A stretch of DNA of 64,000 nt from Futiania mangrovi (lineage in GTDB: Bacteria; Pseudomonadota; Alphaproteobacteria; Futianiales; Futianiaceae), in contig NZ_JAMZFT010000003.1 of the NCBI RefSeq assembly GCF_024158125.1, forward strand, positions 310,001 to 374,000. Reading direction: 5' to 3'. Positions 1 through 6,463 of this stretch are shown here, one piece after another (within the stretch, counting starts at the first letter, position 1; each line of letters starts with the position of its first letter). The notes under the pieces are model-generated. The model made no database searches and had not been told where the DNA came from. It saw nothing but the letters and a program-made list of their open reading frames with translations. The translations under genes and the position numbers were made by a program.

Positions 1-29
1 ACAGCGACGGCGACATCGTCGATCACTGA
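1..29 (+). CDS. C-terminal end of an upstream gene (partial)
   Basis: The first 29 bases can be read as an open frame ending in SDGDIVDH followed by TGA. This would be the tail of a gene whose body lies outside the window, 23 nt before the glycosylase start. The tail is too short to assign, and the frame could be fortuitous. Confidence 0.25.
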
Positions 30-52
30 GCGGAGGAACGGGCACGGCGGAC

Positions 53-919
53 GTGGACCCCGGACACTCACGAACGAGCGGTGAGGACCTCGCCGATCTG
101 ATCTGGCAGATCGAGATGGGGGCGGACGAGTGCGTCCGGGCCGCACCCTGCGACTGGTTCGCGCTACGGCAGGAGGAACAGGCGCCCGCGCACGGCCGCT
201 CCGCGGCTGCCGGACAGCGCACGGCCCCGCCCCGGTCTACGCGCGCTCCCGCACCCGCCCCTGCGCCGGCCCCACGGCCGCAAGCCCCGATTCTCGGCAC
301 GGAGACCGCGGCCGCGAGCGCGAGCGAAGCCGCGGCGGCCTGCACCACGCTCGACGCATTGCGCAACGCGCTTGCGGCCTTCGAGGGATGCCCGCTCAAG
401 GCGACCGCGCGCAATCTCGTCTTTTCCGATGGGACCCCGGAGGCCCGCGTCATGGTCGTGGGCGAGGCGCCGGGGCTTGAGGAAGACCGCGAGGGCCGAC
501 CCTTCGTCGGACGGTCGGGGCAGCTGCTCGACCGCATCCTCGCGTCCATCGGGCTTTCCCGAGGTGCGGAGGACCCCGCGCACGGCGTCTTCATCTCGAA
601 CGTGATCTTCTGGCGCCCGCCCGGCAACCGCAAGCCGACGGAGGCAGAGACCGCAGCCTGCCTGCCCTTTATCCGGCGCGCCATCGCGCTGGCCGAGCCG
701 GACATCCTCGTGCTTGCGGGCGCGACGCCCGCGCAACAGCTGCTCGGCACAACCGAAGGCATCACGCGGCTGCGCGGCCGGTGGAAAACCTATGACACGG
801 GCACCCGCCATATCCCGTGCCTGCCGACGCTTCACCCGGCGTATCTGCTCCGGACGCCCTCGGCAAAGCGCCTCGTCTGGTCCGACATGCTGTCCCTGAA
901 AGCCAGACTGTCCGCCTGA
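53..919 (+). CDS. uracil-DNA glycosylase, family 4-like
   Basis: Removes uracil from DNA to start base excision repair. Residues 1-110 hold a variable N-terminus with an Ala/Pro-rich stretch (about 59-80). The catalytic domain follows, with the water-activating motif [17 protein letters not shown] at 137-153, the [15 protein letters not shown] segment at 181-195 and the DNA-intercalating motif LHPAYLL at 260-266. Length (288 aa) fits alphaproteobacterial family 4-type enzymes, which carry such an N-terminal extension. The family normally binds a 4Fe-4S cluster through four Cys. Here the first CxxC pair reads GCPLKATA (C113, then K116), so the ligand set looks incomplete. The GTG start at 53 keeps the conserved N-terminal helix; an ATG at 115 would cut into it. 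Confidence 0.88.
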   Translation: MDPGHSRTSGEDLADLIWQIEMGADECVRAAPCDWFALRQEEQAPAHGRSAAAGQRTAPPRSTRAPAPAPAPAPRPQAPILGTETAAASASEAAAACTTLDALRNALAAFEGCPLKATARNLVFSDGTPEARVMVVGEAPGLEEDREGRPFVGRSGQLLDRILASIGLSRGAEDPAHGVFISNVIFWRPPGNRKPTEAETAACLPFIRRAIALAEPDILVLAGATPAQQLLGTTEGITRLRGRWKTYDTGTRHIPCLPTLHPAYLLRTPSAKRLVWSDMLSLKARLSA

Positions 920-975
920 CCCCCGTCCCATTTACAGACAACCAGGGTCAAACTTCGTTAACCATAAATAACCGA

Positions 976-1005
976 TTGCGCTATATCGTTCCATTCTGCT
1001 ACATT
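976..1005 (+). promoter_or_regulatory. promoter of the first EF-hand-like gene
   Basis: TTGCGC (976-981), an 18-nt spacer, then TACATT (1000-1005) preceded by TGC as an extended -10, 45 nt before the ATG at 1051, in a locally AT-rich stretch. It aligns with the sequence upstream of the second paralogue at the -35, the spacer (CGTT and CAT blocks) and TGCTACA. That conservation between diverged genes is the main evidence for function. Confidence 0.5.
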
Positions 1006-1050
1006 TCCCTGACATCCGTGGCTGGATCATTGTCAGAGGAGTGCTGGGGT

Positions 1051-1920
1051 ATGGAAAGCCAGATCCTATCGTCCGGAATCGACACAAAGTACCAGGAGAT
1101 TGCCGGGGACGACGGCAAGATGACCTTCTGGGAGTTTGCAGACGCAGTCCGCAACGACGACAAGCTTCTGAAGCAGTTCGACAAGAACGGCGACGGGCGC
1201 CTCGGTTGCTGCGAGACGGTGAAGCTCTATTGGGACGTCATGAAGGGCTGCAAGATCGACGAGGACCGCGTGCGCGAGGTCCTCGGCGAGGCCGGCTACG
1301 GCGAAATGGACGAGGTTGGCGAGCAGTGCTGCCCCCCGTCTCCCTGCTCCTGCAACTGCGCCGGCGAAACGGACGGCGCCGAAGGGGCTGACGGCGCCGA
1401 CGACAGCGACATGACCCTCGGCGGCAATGCCCCGGCGACGGGGACCGGCGCAACCGGTGCAACCGGCGCAACTGGTGCCGACGACGGATGCTGCGCATGC
1501 GATGACGGCACCGAGGGCGCATCTCCCGACCGCGCCGCCGTCCTGGACGACGTGCTCGACCACCTGTCCGACGACGACCAGGTCTCCTTCGCCGAATTCC
1601 AGGGCCTCTACGGCAAGCATGGCGATGGCTCCATGTCCGCCGAAGACCTGCGGGACGCCTACAACGGTCTCGACAGCTTCGATGCGGAAAGCGTGACAGA
1701 TGGCCTGATGCATGCGTTCGGCGCAGGCACGTCCCTGTTGGACGACCTGCTCGATATGCTGGCCTACGACGGGCAGATCACGTTCGCGGAGTTCAAGGCG
1801 CTGATCGCCAAGCATGGCGGGTCGGACATGAGCGATGCGGAGCTGCGCGACCTCTACCGCAACGCCAACAGCTTCGACGCCGCAAGCATGCAGACGGCGG
1901 CCGACAGCGCGCTTGCCTGA
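1051..1920 (+). CDS. EF-hand-like repeat protein with Cys-rich insert (paralogue A)
   Basis: Function unknown; 289 aa, acidic, no signal peptide or membrane segment. Residues 17-55 form an EF-hand pair: a degenerate loop (GDDGKMTFWEF, 19-29), then a canonical loop DKNGDGRLGCCE (44-55) with Asp/Asn at positions 1, 3 and 5 and Glu at 12. It is the only full consensus loop in the cluster. Residues 53-152 carry 11 Cys, including EQCCPPSPCSCNC, and a collagen-like run of G-A-T triplets (about 131-143). Two copies of a module of about 62 residues follow (161-223 and 226-289); each pairs a [D/S]DxQ[V/I][T/S]FAEF loop with a GDGxMS- or GGSDMS-type half. Three paralogues follow. The start has AGAGGAG about 10 nt upstream. 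Calcium binding is inferred from family resemblance only. Confidence 0.8.
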   Translation: MESQILSSGIDTKYQEIAGDDGKMTFWEFADAVRNDDKLLKQFDKNGDGRLGCCETVKLYWDVMKGCKIDEDRVREVLGEAGYGEMDEVGEQCCPPSPCSCNCAGETDGAEGADGADDSDMTLGGNAPATGTGATGATGATGADDGCCACDDGTEGASPDRAAVLDDVLDHLSDDDQVSFAEFQGLYGKHGDGSMSAEDLRDAYNGLDSFDAESVTDGLMHAFGAGTSLLDDLLDMLAYDGQITFAEFKALIAKHGGSDMSDAELRDLYRNANSFDAASMQTAADSALA

Positions 1921-1925
1921 TACCG

Positions 1926-1944
1926 GCGCCCCGGAGAGGGGCGC
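1926..1944 (+). other. hairpin after paralogue A
   Basis: Perfect inverted repeat GCGCCCC / GGGGCGC with a 5-nt loop, directly behind the stop codon. There is no T-tract, so it may stabilise the mRNA 3' end ahead of the true terminator rather than terminate transcription itself. Confidence 0.4.
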
Positions 1945-1961
1945 ATCGCAACCCCGACACC

Positions 1962-1989
1962 AAGGCCGGCGGGCATCCCGCCGGCCTTT
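1962..1989 (+). terminator. rho-independent terminator after paralogue A
   Basis: A 12-bp perfect stem (AAGGCCGGCGGG / CCCGCCGGCCTT, arms 1962-1973 and 1977-1988) with a 3-nt loop and a short T run. It separates paralogue A from B, consistent with B having its own promoter. Confidence 0.8.
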
Positions 1990-2070
1990 CCTGCGCCCAT
2001 GCCCCGATTTCATCGTGTTGCGCGGGGGAACTGCGGCATCGCGTCGATTTGTCATCATTAATTTTTACAG

Positions 2071-2100
2071 TTGCGAGAGTGCGTTTCATAATGCTACAGT
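2071..2100 (+). promoter_or_regulatory. promoter of paralogue B
   Basis: TTGCGA (2071-2076), an 18-nt spacer and TACAGT (2095-2100) with an extended TGC, 47 nt before the ATG at 2148. Spacing and sequence match the paralogue A promoter (TTGCG, CGTT, CAT and TGCTACA shared). Confidence 0.5.
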
Positions 2101-2147
2101 TCTTGTGCATCTAGGCTGGATGTGAGGGCAACCGGAGGGCTGGGGCG

Positions 2148-2594
2148 ATGGCGACGGCTGAACTGAGATCCGATATCATTAGCGCAATGCGCAACGACGG
2201 CGCGGTCGACGCGCAGGAATTTGCCGATATCGTCCGCGGGAATTTCGGCGACGACATCTCCGATGCGGCGATCGACCAGGCGTTCGCAGAAATGTCAGGT
2301 TCCGACCTCAGCACCCCGCTCACCATTCGCGGCGCTGCCGAGCAGGCGGTCACCTATAATGGCGAGACGAGCAATGCCGGCGGCTCGGACGCCGGCCAGG
2401 CGGTTCAGGGCGCCCTGTCCGACGCGATGGAAGACGACGGGCAGCTCACCTTTGCCGAGTTCAAGGCGATCTACGCCACCCATGGCGACGGCACCATGTC
2501 GGACGCCGACCTGCGCGCTGCCTACAAGTCCGGCAGCAGCTTCAGCGCAGACGCCATGGCGGGCGCGCTGGCCGACGTCGGCGTGACGGGCGCG
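2148..2594 (+). repeat. 447-bp near-identical repeat, copy 1
   Basis: The 5' part of paralogue B. It matches 3435-3881 in paralogue C with one mismatch (A at 2219, G at 3506). Synonymous sites have not diverged, so the duplication or gene conversion was recent. Confidence 0.95.
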
Positions 2595-3371
2595 ACGGGC
2601 GGCGGCACATCCGCCAACGGATCCGGCGCAACCGGCGGCGGCACATCCGCCAACGGCTCGGGCGCAACCGGCGGCACCAGTGGCGGCGGCGGCACCGCCG
2701 ACAAGGACGCCGACTATTTCTACCCCTTCGCGGCGGGTGGCATTGCGATGTTCCTGCCCGCAGATGGCGTCTCGACTTTCGACACCTTCAAGCAGGGCGT
2801 CGTCGACACGATCGTCAACGACGGCGGGGACGCGGCTTGGGTTACCGACGCGGTCATCCAGCCCTATTTCGACGGAATCGCCGACAAGTCGGACTTCGAC
2901 CAGATCGTCCAGGCGGGCGCCGAGGCTTCGGCTGCGGCCTATGCCAACGGAACAGGCGCAACCGGCGGCACCAGTGGCGGCACGACAGGCGGCGGCACCA
3001 CGGGCGGCGGCACCACGGGCGGCGATGCGACAGGCGGCGCGACGGGCGGCGGTACGACAGGTGGCACCACGGGCGGCGGCACGTCGACAGGCAGTAACGG
3101 CTTCGTCTCCGCGGGCACCGATGCCCTGGGTCAGGACATCGATAATGACATTGACGGCATCGGCGGCATTGATTCGCTCGAATTCCGGAATGTCGTTGCC
3201 AACGAACTCATCAGACAGGGCTATCCAGGAAACTCGGTATTTTCGGAAGGAGAACTAGTCTCCATCATCCAGGATCAGTTCGAGACCATTGCCGACGGGA
3301 AGAACGGTCCCGAAGTCAGGGCTGCCGCCGAGCAGGCCATCGCCAACGTGATTGCCTCGAACCTGCTGTAA
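2148..3371 (+). CDS. EF-hand-like, Gly/Thr-repeat mosaic protein (paralogue B)
   Basis: Function unknown; 407 aa, no signal peptide or membrane helix. Order: N-terminal helical module with an EF-like loop (MRNDGAVDAQEF, 14-25) and a second half to about 70; a FAEF module (about 83-147); a Gly/Thr/Ser linker with GSGATGGGTSAN repeats (about 148-183); a unique helical module (about 184-268, with a WVTDAVIQPYFDG segment); a second linker rich in GGTTGG units (about 269-315); and a C-terminal EF-like domain (about 320-407). The first 447 nt differ from paralogue C at a single base (2219). The C-terminal part uses fewer GC-rich codons than the rest. Only the Asp-Gly and terminal Glu of each loop are conserved, so calcium binding is plausible but unproven. 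Confidence 0.78.
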   Translation: MATAELRSDIISAMRNDGAVDAQEFADIVRGNFGDDISDAAIDQAFAEMSGSDLSTPLTIRGAAEQAVTYNGETSNAGGSDAGQAVQGALSDAMEDDGQLTFAEFKAIYATHGDGTMSDADLRAAYKSGSSFSADAMAGALADVGVTGATGGGTSANGSGATGGGTSANGSGATGGTSGGGGTADKDADYFYPFAAGGIAMFLPADGVSTFDTFKQGVVDTIVNDGGDAAWVTDAVIQPYFDGIADKSDFDQIVQAGAEASAAAYANGTGATGGTSGGTTGGGTTGGGTTGGDATGGATGGGTTGGTTGGGTSTGSNGFVSAGTDALGQDIDNDIDGIGGIDSLEFRNVVANELIRQGYPGNSVFSEGELVSIIQDQFETIADGKNGPEVRAAAEQAIANVIASNLL

Positions 3372-3434
3372 GAGGCGCCGGGTGGCACCCGGAAATCCTT
3401 GTGGACCTGTGTTGCAGATGAGGAGTCTGGGGCA
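3371..3434 (+). repeat. duplicated 5' leader, copy 1 (before paralogue C)
   Basis: About 63 nt directly before the ATG are nearly identical to 4561-4622 before paralogue D, including the CCGGGT hairpin and the GATGAGGAGTCTGGGGCA ribosome-binding region. Paralogue B shares only the last few bases (CTGGGGC). Confidence 0.9.
3378..3392 (+). other. leader hairpin before paralogue C
   Basis: CCGGGT-ggc-ACCCGG, a perfect 6-bp stem with a 3-nt loop, in the 63-nt gap between B and C. The same hairpin recurs before paralogue D at 4566-4580. There is no T-tract. A role in mRNA processing or translation is possible. Confidence 0.45.
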
Positions 3435-3881
3435 ATGGCGACGGCTGAACTGAGATCCGATATCATTAGCGCAATGCGCAACGACGGCGCGGTCGACGCG
3501 CAGGAGTTTGCCGATATCGTCCGCGGGAATTTCGGCGACGACATCTCCGATGCGGCGATCGACCAGGCGTTCGCAGAAATGTCAGGTTCCGACCTCAGCA
3601 CCCCGCTCACCATTCGCGGCGCTGCCGAGCAGGCGGTCACCTATAATGGCGAGACGAGCAATGCCGGCGGCTCGGACGCCGGCCAGGCGGTTCAGGGCGC
3701 CCTGTCCGACGCGATGGAAGACGACGGGCAGCTCACCTTTGCCGAGTTCAAGGCGATCTACGCCACCCATGGCGACGGCACCATGTCGGACGCCGACCTG
3801 CGCGCTGCCTACAAGTCCGGCAGCAGCTTCAGCGCAGACGCCATGGCGGGCGCGCTGGCCGACGTCGGCGTGACGGGCGCG
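3435..3881 (+). repeat. 447-bp near-identical repeat, copy 2
   Basis: Matches 2148-2594 with one mismatch. A second shared stretch covers the GGTTGG linker and the start of the C-terminal domain (about 2962-3139 in B, 4044-4204 in C, with one 15-nt unit missing in C). Identity stops abruptly after that. Confidence 0.95.
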
Positions 3882-4439
3882 GGCGGCGGCGCCGGAAGCA
3901 CCGGAAGCAGCGGCGCCAACGGCTCGGGTGCGACGGGCGGCGGCACGTCCGCAAATGGCTCCGGCGCGACAGGCGGAGGCACGTCCGCCAACGGCTCGGG
4001 CGCAACCGGCGGCGGCACGTCCGCAAATGGCTCCGGCGCAACGGGCGGCACCAGTGGCGGCACGACAGGCGGCGGCACCACGGGCGGCGATGCGACAGGC
4101 GGCGCGACGGGCGGCGGTACGACAGGTGGCACCACGGGCGGCGGCACGTCGACAGGCAGTAACGGCTTCGTCTCCGCGGGCACCGATGCCCTGGGTCAGG
4201 ACATTGATCGCTTCGCGAACGATCCCGGTGGCATCAGGCATATACATTTCCAGGATGTTGTAGCCGACGAACTCCAAAGACAAGGCTACAACGGCAACCT
4301 TCCGCTTAGCCACGGACCGCTGTTCAACATCATCAAACAAGAATACAGCACCATTGGTGACGAGCAAAATGGCCCGGCAGTAAGGGCGGCTGCCGAACGC
4401 GCGATCGCCGGTATACTTGCCTACACACCGCCCACCTAA
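3435..4439 (+). CDS. EF-hand-like, Gly/Thr-repeat mosaic protein (paralogue C)
   Basis: Function unknown; 334 aa, no signal peptide. Residues 1-148 equal paralogue B. A single long Gly/Thr/Ser linker (about 149-244) with three perfect GSGATGGGTSAN units plus GGTTGG units replaces the linker-module-linker part of B, so the unique middle module of B is absent. The C-terminal domain (about 245-334, containing RFANDPGGIRHIHFQDVV) is homologous to those of B and D but clearly diverged, and richer in A and T. The start is the ATG matching paralogue B, with AGGAG about 12 nt upstream; an earlier GTG (3399) lies in the duplicated leader and is unlikely. Only 63 nt from B, so probably co-transcribed. 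Confidence 0.78.
   Translation: MATAELRSDIISAMRNDGAVDAQEFADIVRGNFGDDISDAAIDQAFAEMSGSDLSTPLTIRGAAEQAVTYNGETSNAGGSDAGQAVQGALSDAMEDDGQLTFAEFKAIYATHGDGTMSDADLRAAYKSGSSFSADAMAGALADVGVTGAGGGAGSTGSSGANGSGATGGGTSANGSGATGGGTSANGSGATGGGTSANGSGATGGTSGGTTGGGTTGGDATGGATGGGTTGGTTGGGTSTGSNGFVSAGTDALGQDIDRFANDPGGIRHIHFQDVVADELQRQGYNGNLPLSHGPLFNIIKQEYSTIGDEQNGPAVRAAAERAIAGILAYTPPT
3921..4040 (+). repeat. 36-bp in-frame tandem repeat (minisatellite)
   Basis: Units begin at 3921, 3957, 3993 and 4029 and each encodes GSGATGGGTSAN. Units 1 and 3, and 2 and 4, resemble each other most (GGCTCGGG versus GGCTCCGG), suggesting a 72-bp higher-order unit. Paralogue B has about 2.3 related units at 2591-2675. Such repeats allow in-frame expansion and contraction. 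Confidence 0.9.
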
Positions 4440-4520
4440 ACCGCAGCGCCACGAACTGCGAAGGCAATCGCGCACATGCGGGCGGCGTCCGAAACAACCA
4501 CAGAGAGAAAAACAGAATCC

Positions 4521-4550
4521 GCTTTCAATCTAGTTTCTCTTTGGTACACT
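4521..4550 (+). promoter_or_regulatory. possible promoter of paralogue D
   Basis: TACACT (4545-4550) preceded by TGG, with a spacer containing GTTTC that aligns partly with the A and B promoters. The -35 (GCTTTC) is poor. It lies in the 183-nt gap between C and D. Confidence 0.25.
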
Positions 4551-4560
4551 TGTATCAAAT

Positions 4561-4622
4561 AGACGCCGGGTGGCACCCGGAAATCGTTGTGAACCTGTGT
4601 TGCAGATGAGGAGTCTGGGGCA
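4561..4622 (+). repeat. duplicated 5' leader, copy 2 (before paralogue D)
   Basis: Second copy of the leader at 3371-3434, with the same CCGGGT-ggc-ACCCGG hairpin (4566-4580) and the same GAGGAGTCTGGGGCA ribosome-binding region. Confidence 0.9.
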
Positions 4623-5543
4623 ATGGCAAGTGCAGAACTGAGAGCCGACATCATCGCGGCGATGCGCAACGACGGTAAGGTCGACCTCGAGGAGTTCACC
4701 GATATCGTCAAGGAGAATTCCGGCGACGACATCTCCGACGAGGCGATCGAGAGGGCGTTCAACGAGATGTCCTCGTCGGACACGAGCACGCCTCTCGCCA
4801 TCCGCGACGCCGTCGGCGCCGCCGAGGAATACGACGCCGAGATGGAGGACGAAGCTTCCGGCTCCGACGTCGACCGCGCAGAGGTTCAAGACGACGTCCT
4901 CGACGCCCTTTCCGACGACGACCAGGTTTCGTTCGCCGAGTTCGAGGCGATCTACAACAAGTACGGCGACGGCTCCATGTCGTCCGACGAACTGCGCGAC
5001 CTTTACGAGAACGCCGACAGCTTCGATGCCGAGAGCATGACCGACGCCCTGATGGAAGCGTTCGGCAGCGGCATGAACGAAGAACTGATGGACGACGTGG
5101 TCGACGCGCTGGCCGACGACGACCAGGTGACGTTCGCCGAATTCCAGGCGCTGGTCGACAAGCACGGTGGCACGGACATGTCCGATGCCGAGCTGCGCGA
5201 CGCCTATTCTGACATCGACACCTTCGATGCCCAGAGCGTGTACGACGGCGTGATGGACGCGACCGGCGGCGGATCGTCGTCCGGCTCTTCGGGCGGGTCT
5301 TCCTCCGTCAGCGACGCGATCGACGACGCCATGGCCGATGGGCGGGTGGACGAGCCGGAGTTCCGTTCGATTGCCCTCGACGCGATCGAGGCGGCCGGCC
5401 TGCCGCGCACGGTCCTCAGCGACTCCGGTATCAATTCGATTTTCGCGGAGATCCAGAGAGAGGGGAACGACACCGACCCCGCCGAGATCCAGAAGGGCAT
5501 CGACCTCGCGGTCAGCATCGCGCGGGACATCGAGGCGCTCTGA
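4623..5543 (+). CDS. EF-hand-like repeat protein without long Gly linker (paralogue D)
   Basis: Function unknown; 306 aa, very acidic, no signal peptide. Order: N-terminal module (1-72) homologous to B and C (MRNDGKVDLEEF, 14-25); two FAEF modules (about 85-148 and 150-213) closest to those of paralogue A; a short Ser/Gly linker (214-228); and a C-terminal EF-like domain (229-306, MADGRVDEPEF). It therefore links the A type to the B/C type. Its N-terminus differs from B/C at many positions, so it is an older duplicate, although its leader is nearly identical to that of C. The gene ends 41 nt before a strong terminator. Confidence 0.8.
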   Translation: MASAELRADIIAAMRNDGKVDLEEFTDIVKENSGDDISDEAIERAFNEMSSSDTSTPLAIRDAVGAAEEYDAEMEDEASGSDVDRAEVQDDVLDALSDDDQVSFAEFEAIYNKYGDGSMSSDELRDLYENADSFDAESMTDALMEAFGSGMNEELMDDVVDALADDDQVTFAEFQALVDKHGGTDMSDAELRDAYSDIDTFDAQSVYDGVMDATGGGSSSGSSGGSSSVSDAIDDAMADGRVDEPEFRSIALDAIEAAGLPRTVLSDSGINSIFAEIQREGNDTDPAEIQKGIDLAVSIARDIEAL

Positions 5544-5584
5544 TCCCGGGCGTACCGCGTTCCGAATACTTGGCGTGCCACCTT

Positions 5585-5623
5585 GGGCCCCGCGGCGATG
5601 TCCGCCGGGGCCCGTTTCCTTTT
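5585..5623 (+). terminator. terminator closing the EF-hand-like cluster
   Basis: GGGCCCC(G)CGGCG pairs with CGCCGGGGCCC (about 5585-5597 and 5603-5613, one bulge), followed by TTTCCTTTT. It marks the downstream edge of the four-gene cluster. Confidence 0.75.
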
Positions 5624-5731
5624 GCCGCGGCCCTGCCGGCCCCTGCCCTCTGGCGTCGCTGAAGGGCGGGCGCTAGACTCCGCTCCGCATCTCTGGCCCA
5701 TCTTTCCCGAACGACAGCGGAGAGCGTTCCC

Positions 5732-6292
5732 ATGTCCGCCAGCCGCATCGACGAAACCCGCCCCTTCGTGCCCGTGAACATCGCGGTCATGACCGTCTCG
5801 GATACCCGCACCTTCGCCGACGACAGGTCCGGCGACACGCTGGTCAAGCGGCTTGAGGAGGCCGGGCACACGCTCGCCGCGCGCGCCATCGTCATCGACG
5901 ACGTGGCGGAGATCGTGAGCCAGCTGCAGGCCTGGATCGCCGATCCCGGTGTGGACGCGGTGATCTCGACCGGCGGCACGGGCCTCACTGGCCGCGACGT
6001 GACCGTGGAGGCTTTCCGGTCGGTCTTCGAGAAGGAGATCGACGGATTCTCGGTCGCCTTCCACATGATCTCCTGGGAGAAGGTCGGCACCTCGACCATC
6101 CAGTCGCGCGCGACCGCGGGCGTGGCGCACGGAACCTATCTCTTCGCGCTGCCGGGCTCTCCCGGCGCCTGCAAGGACGGCTGGGACGGCATCCTGAAGT
6201 ACCAGCTCGACTACCGGCACCGGCCCTGCAACCTGGTCGAGATCATGCCGCGGCTGGAGGAGCACCGGCGCGCGGAGGCCGGCGCCACCTGA
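5732..6292 (+). CDS. moaB: molybdenum cofactor biosynthesis protein MoaB/MogA type
   Basis: Adenylyltransferase-type protein of molybdenum cofactor synthesis, activating molybdopterin before metal insertion. The 186-aa product has the single MoCF-binding fold: VNIAVMTVSDTRTF near the N-terminus, the nucleotide-binding ISTGGTGLTGRD (about 78-89) and LPGSPGACKDGWDGIL near the C-terminus. Length and motifs are standard for MoaB. It follows the terminator of the EF-hand-like cluster, and the 188-nt gap shows no other gene. In related genomes I recall the uracil-DNA glycosylase gene close to moaB, which would make the cluster an insertion. Confidence 0.93.
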   Translation: MSASRIDETRPFVPVNIAVMTVSDTRTFADDRSGDTLVKRLEEAGHTLAARAIVIDDVAEIVSQLQAWIADPGVDAVISTGGTGLTGRDVTVEAFRSVFEKEIDGFSVAFHMISWEKVGTSTIQSRATAGVAHGTYLFALPGSPGACKDGWDGILKYQLDYRHRPCNLVEIMPRLEEHRRAEAGAT

Positions 6293-6463
6293 CCGCGCCC
6301 CCCTCTTGCGCGGCGGCCCGCGATGGCGCATCTCTTTCTCCGCGCATGTGCCGAGACGGCCGACCCCGGGTGCAGGCGCGACCGCAGGGCTGACCGCCGC
6401 TCCCGACGCGGCGTGCCCGCCCCGGCCCATTTCCGGGCGCCGGCTTCCTGAAGGCTTCTGGCC

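Noticed and set aside
958-965. CtrA half-site TTAACCAT before paralogue A
   Set aside because: The second half (TTAA at N7) is missing, and one 8-mer is weak evidence in an AT-rich patch.
1428-1490. Collagen-like protein assignment for paralogue A
   Set aside because: Only a few G-A-T triplets are present, far fewer than needed for a triple helix; the rest of the protein is EF-hand-like.
3921-4040. CRISPR-like regular repeats
   Set aside because: The 36-bp units are contiguous without spacers, in frame, and encode GSGATGGGTSAN inside a gene; no cas genes are near.
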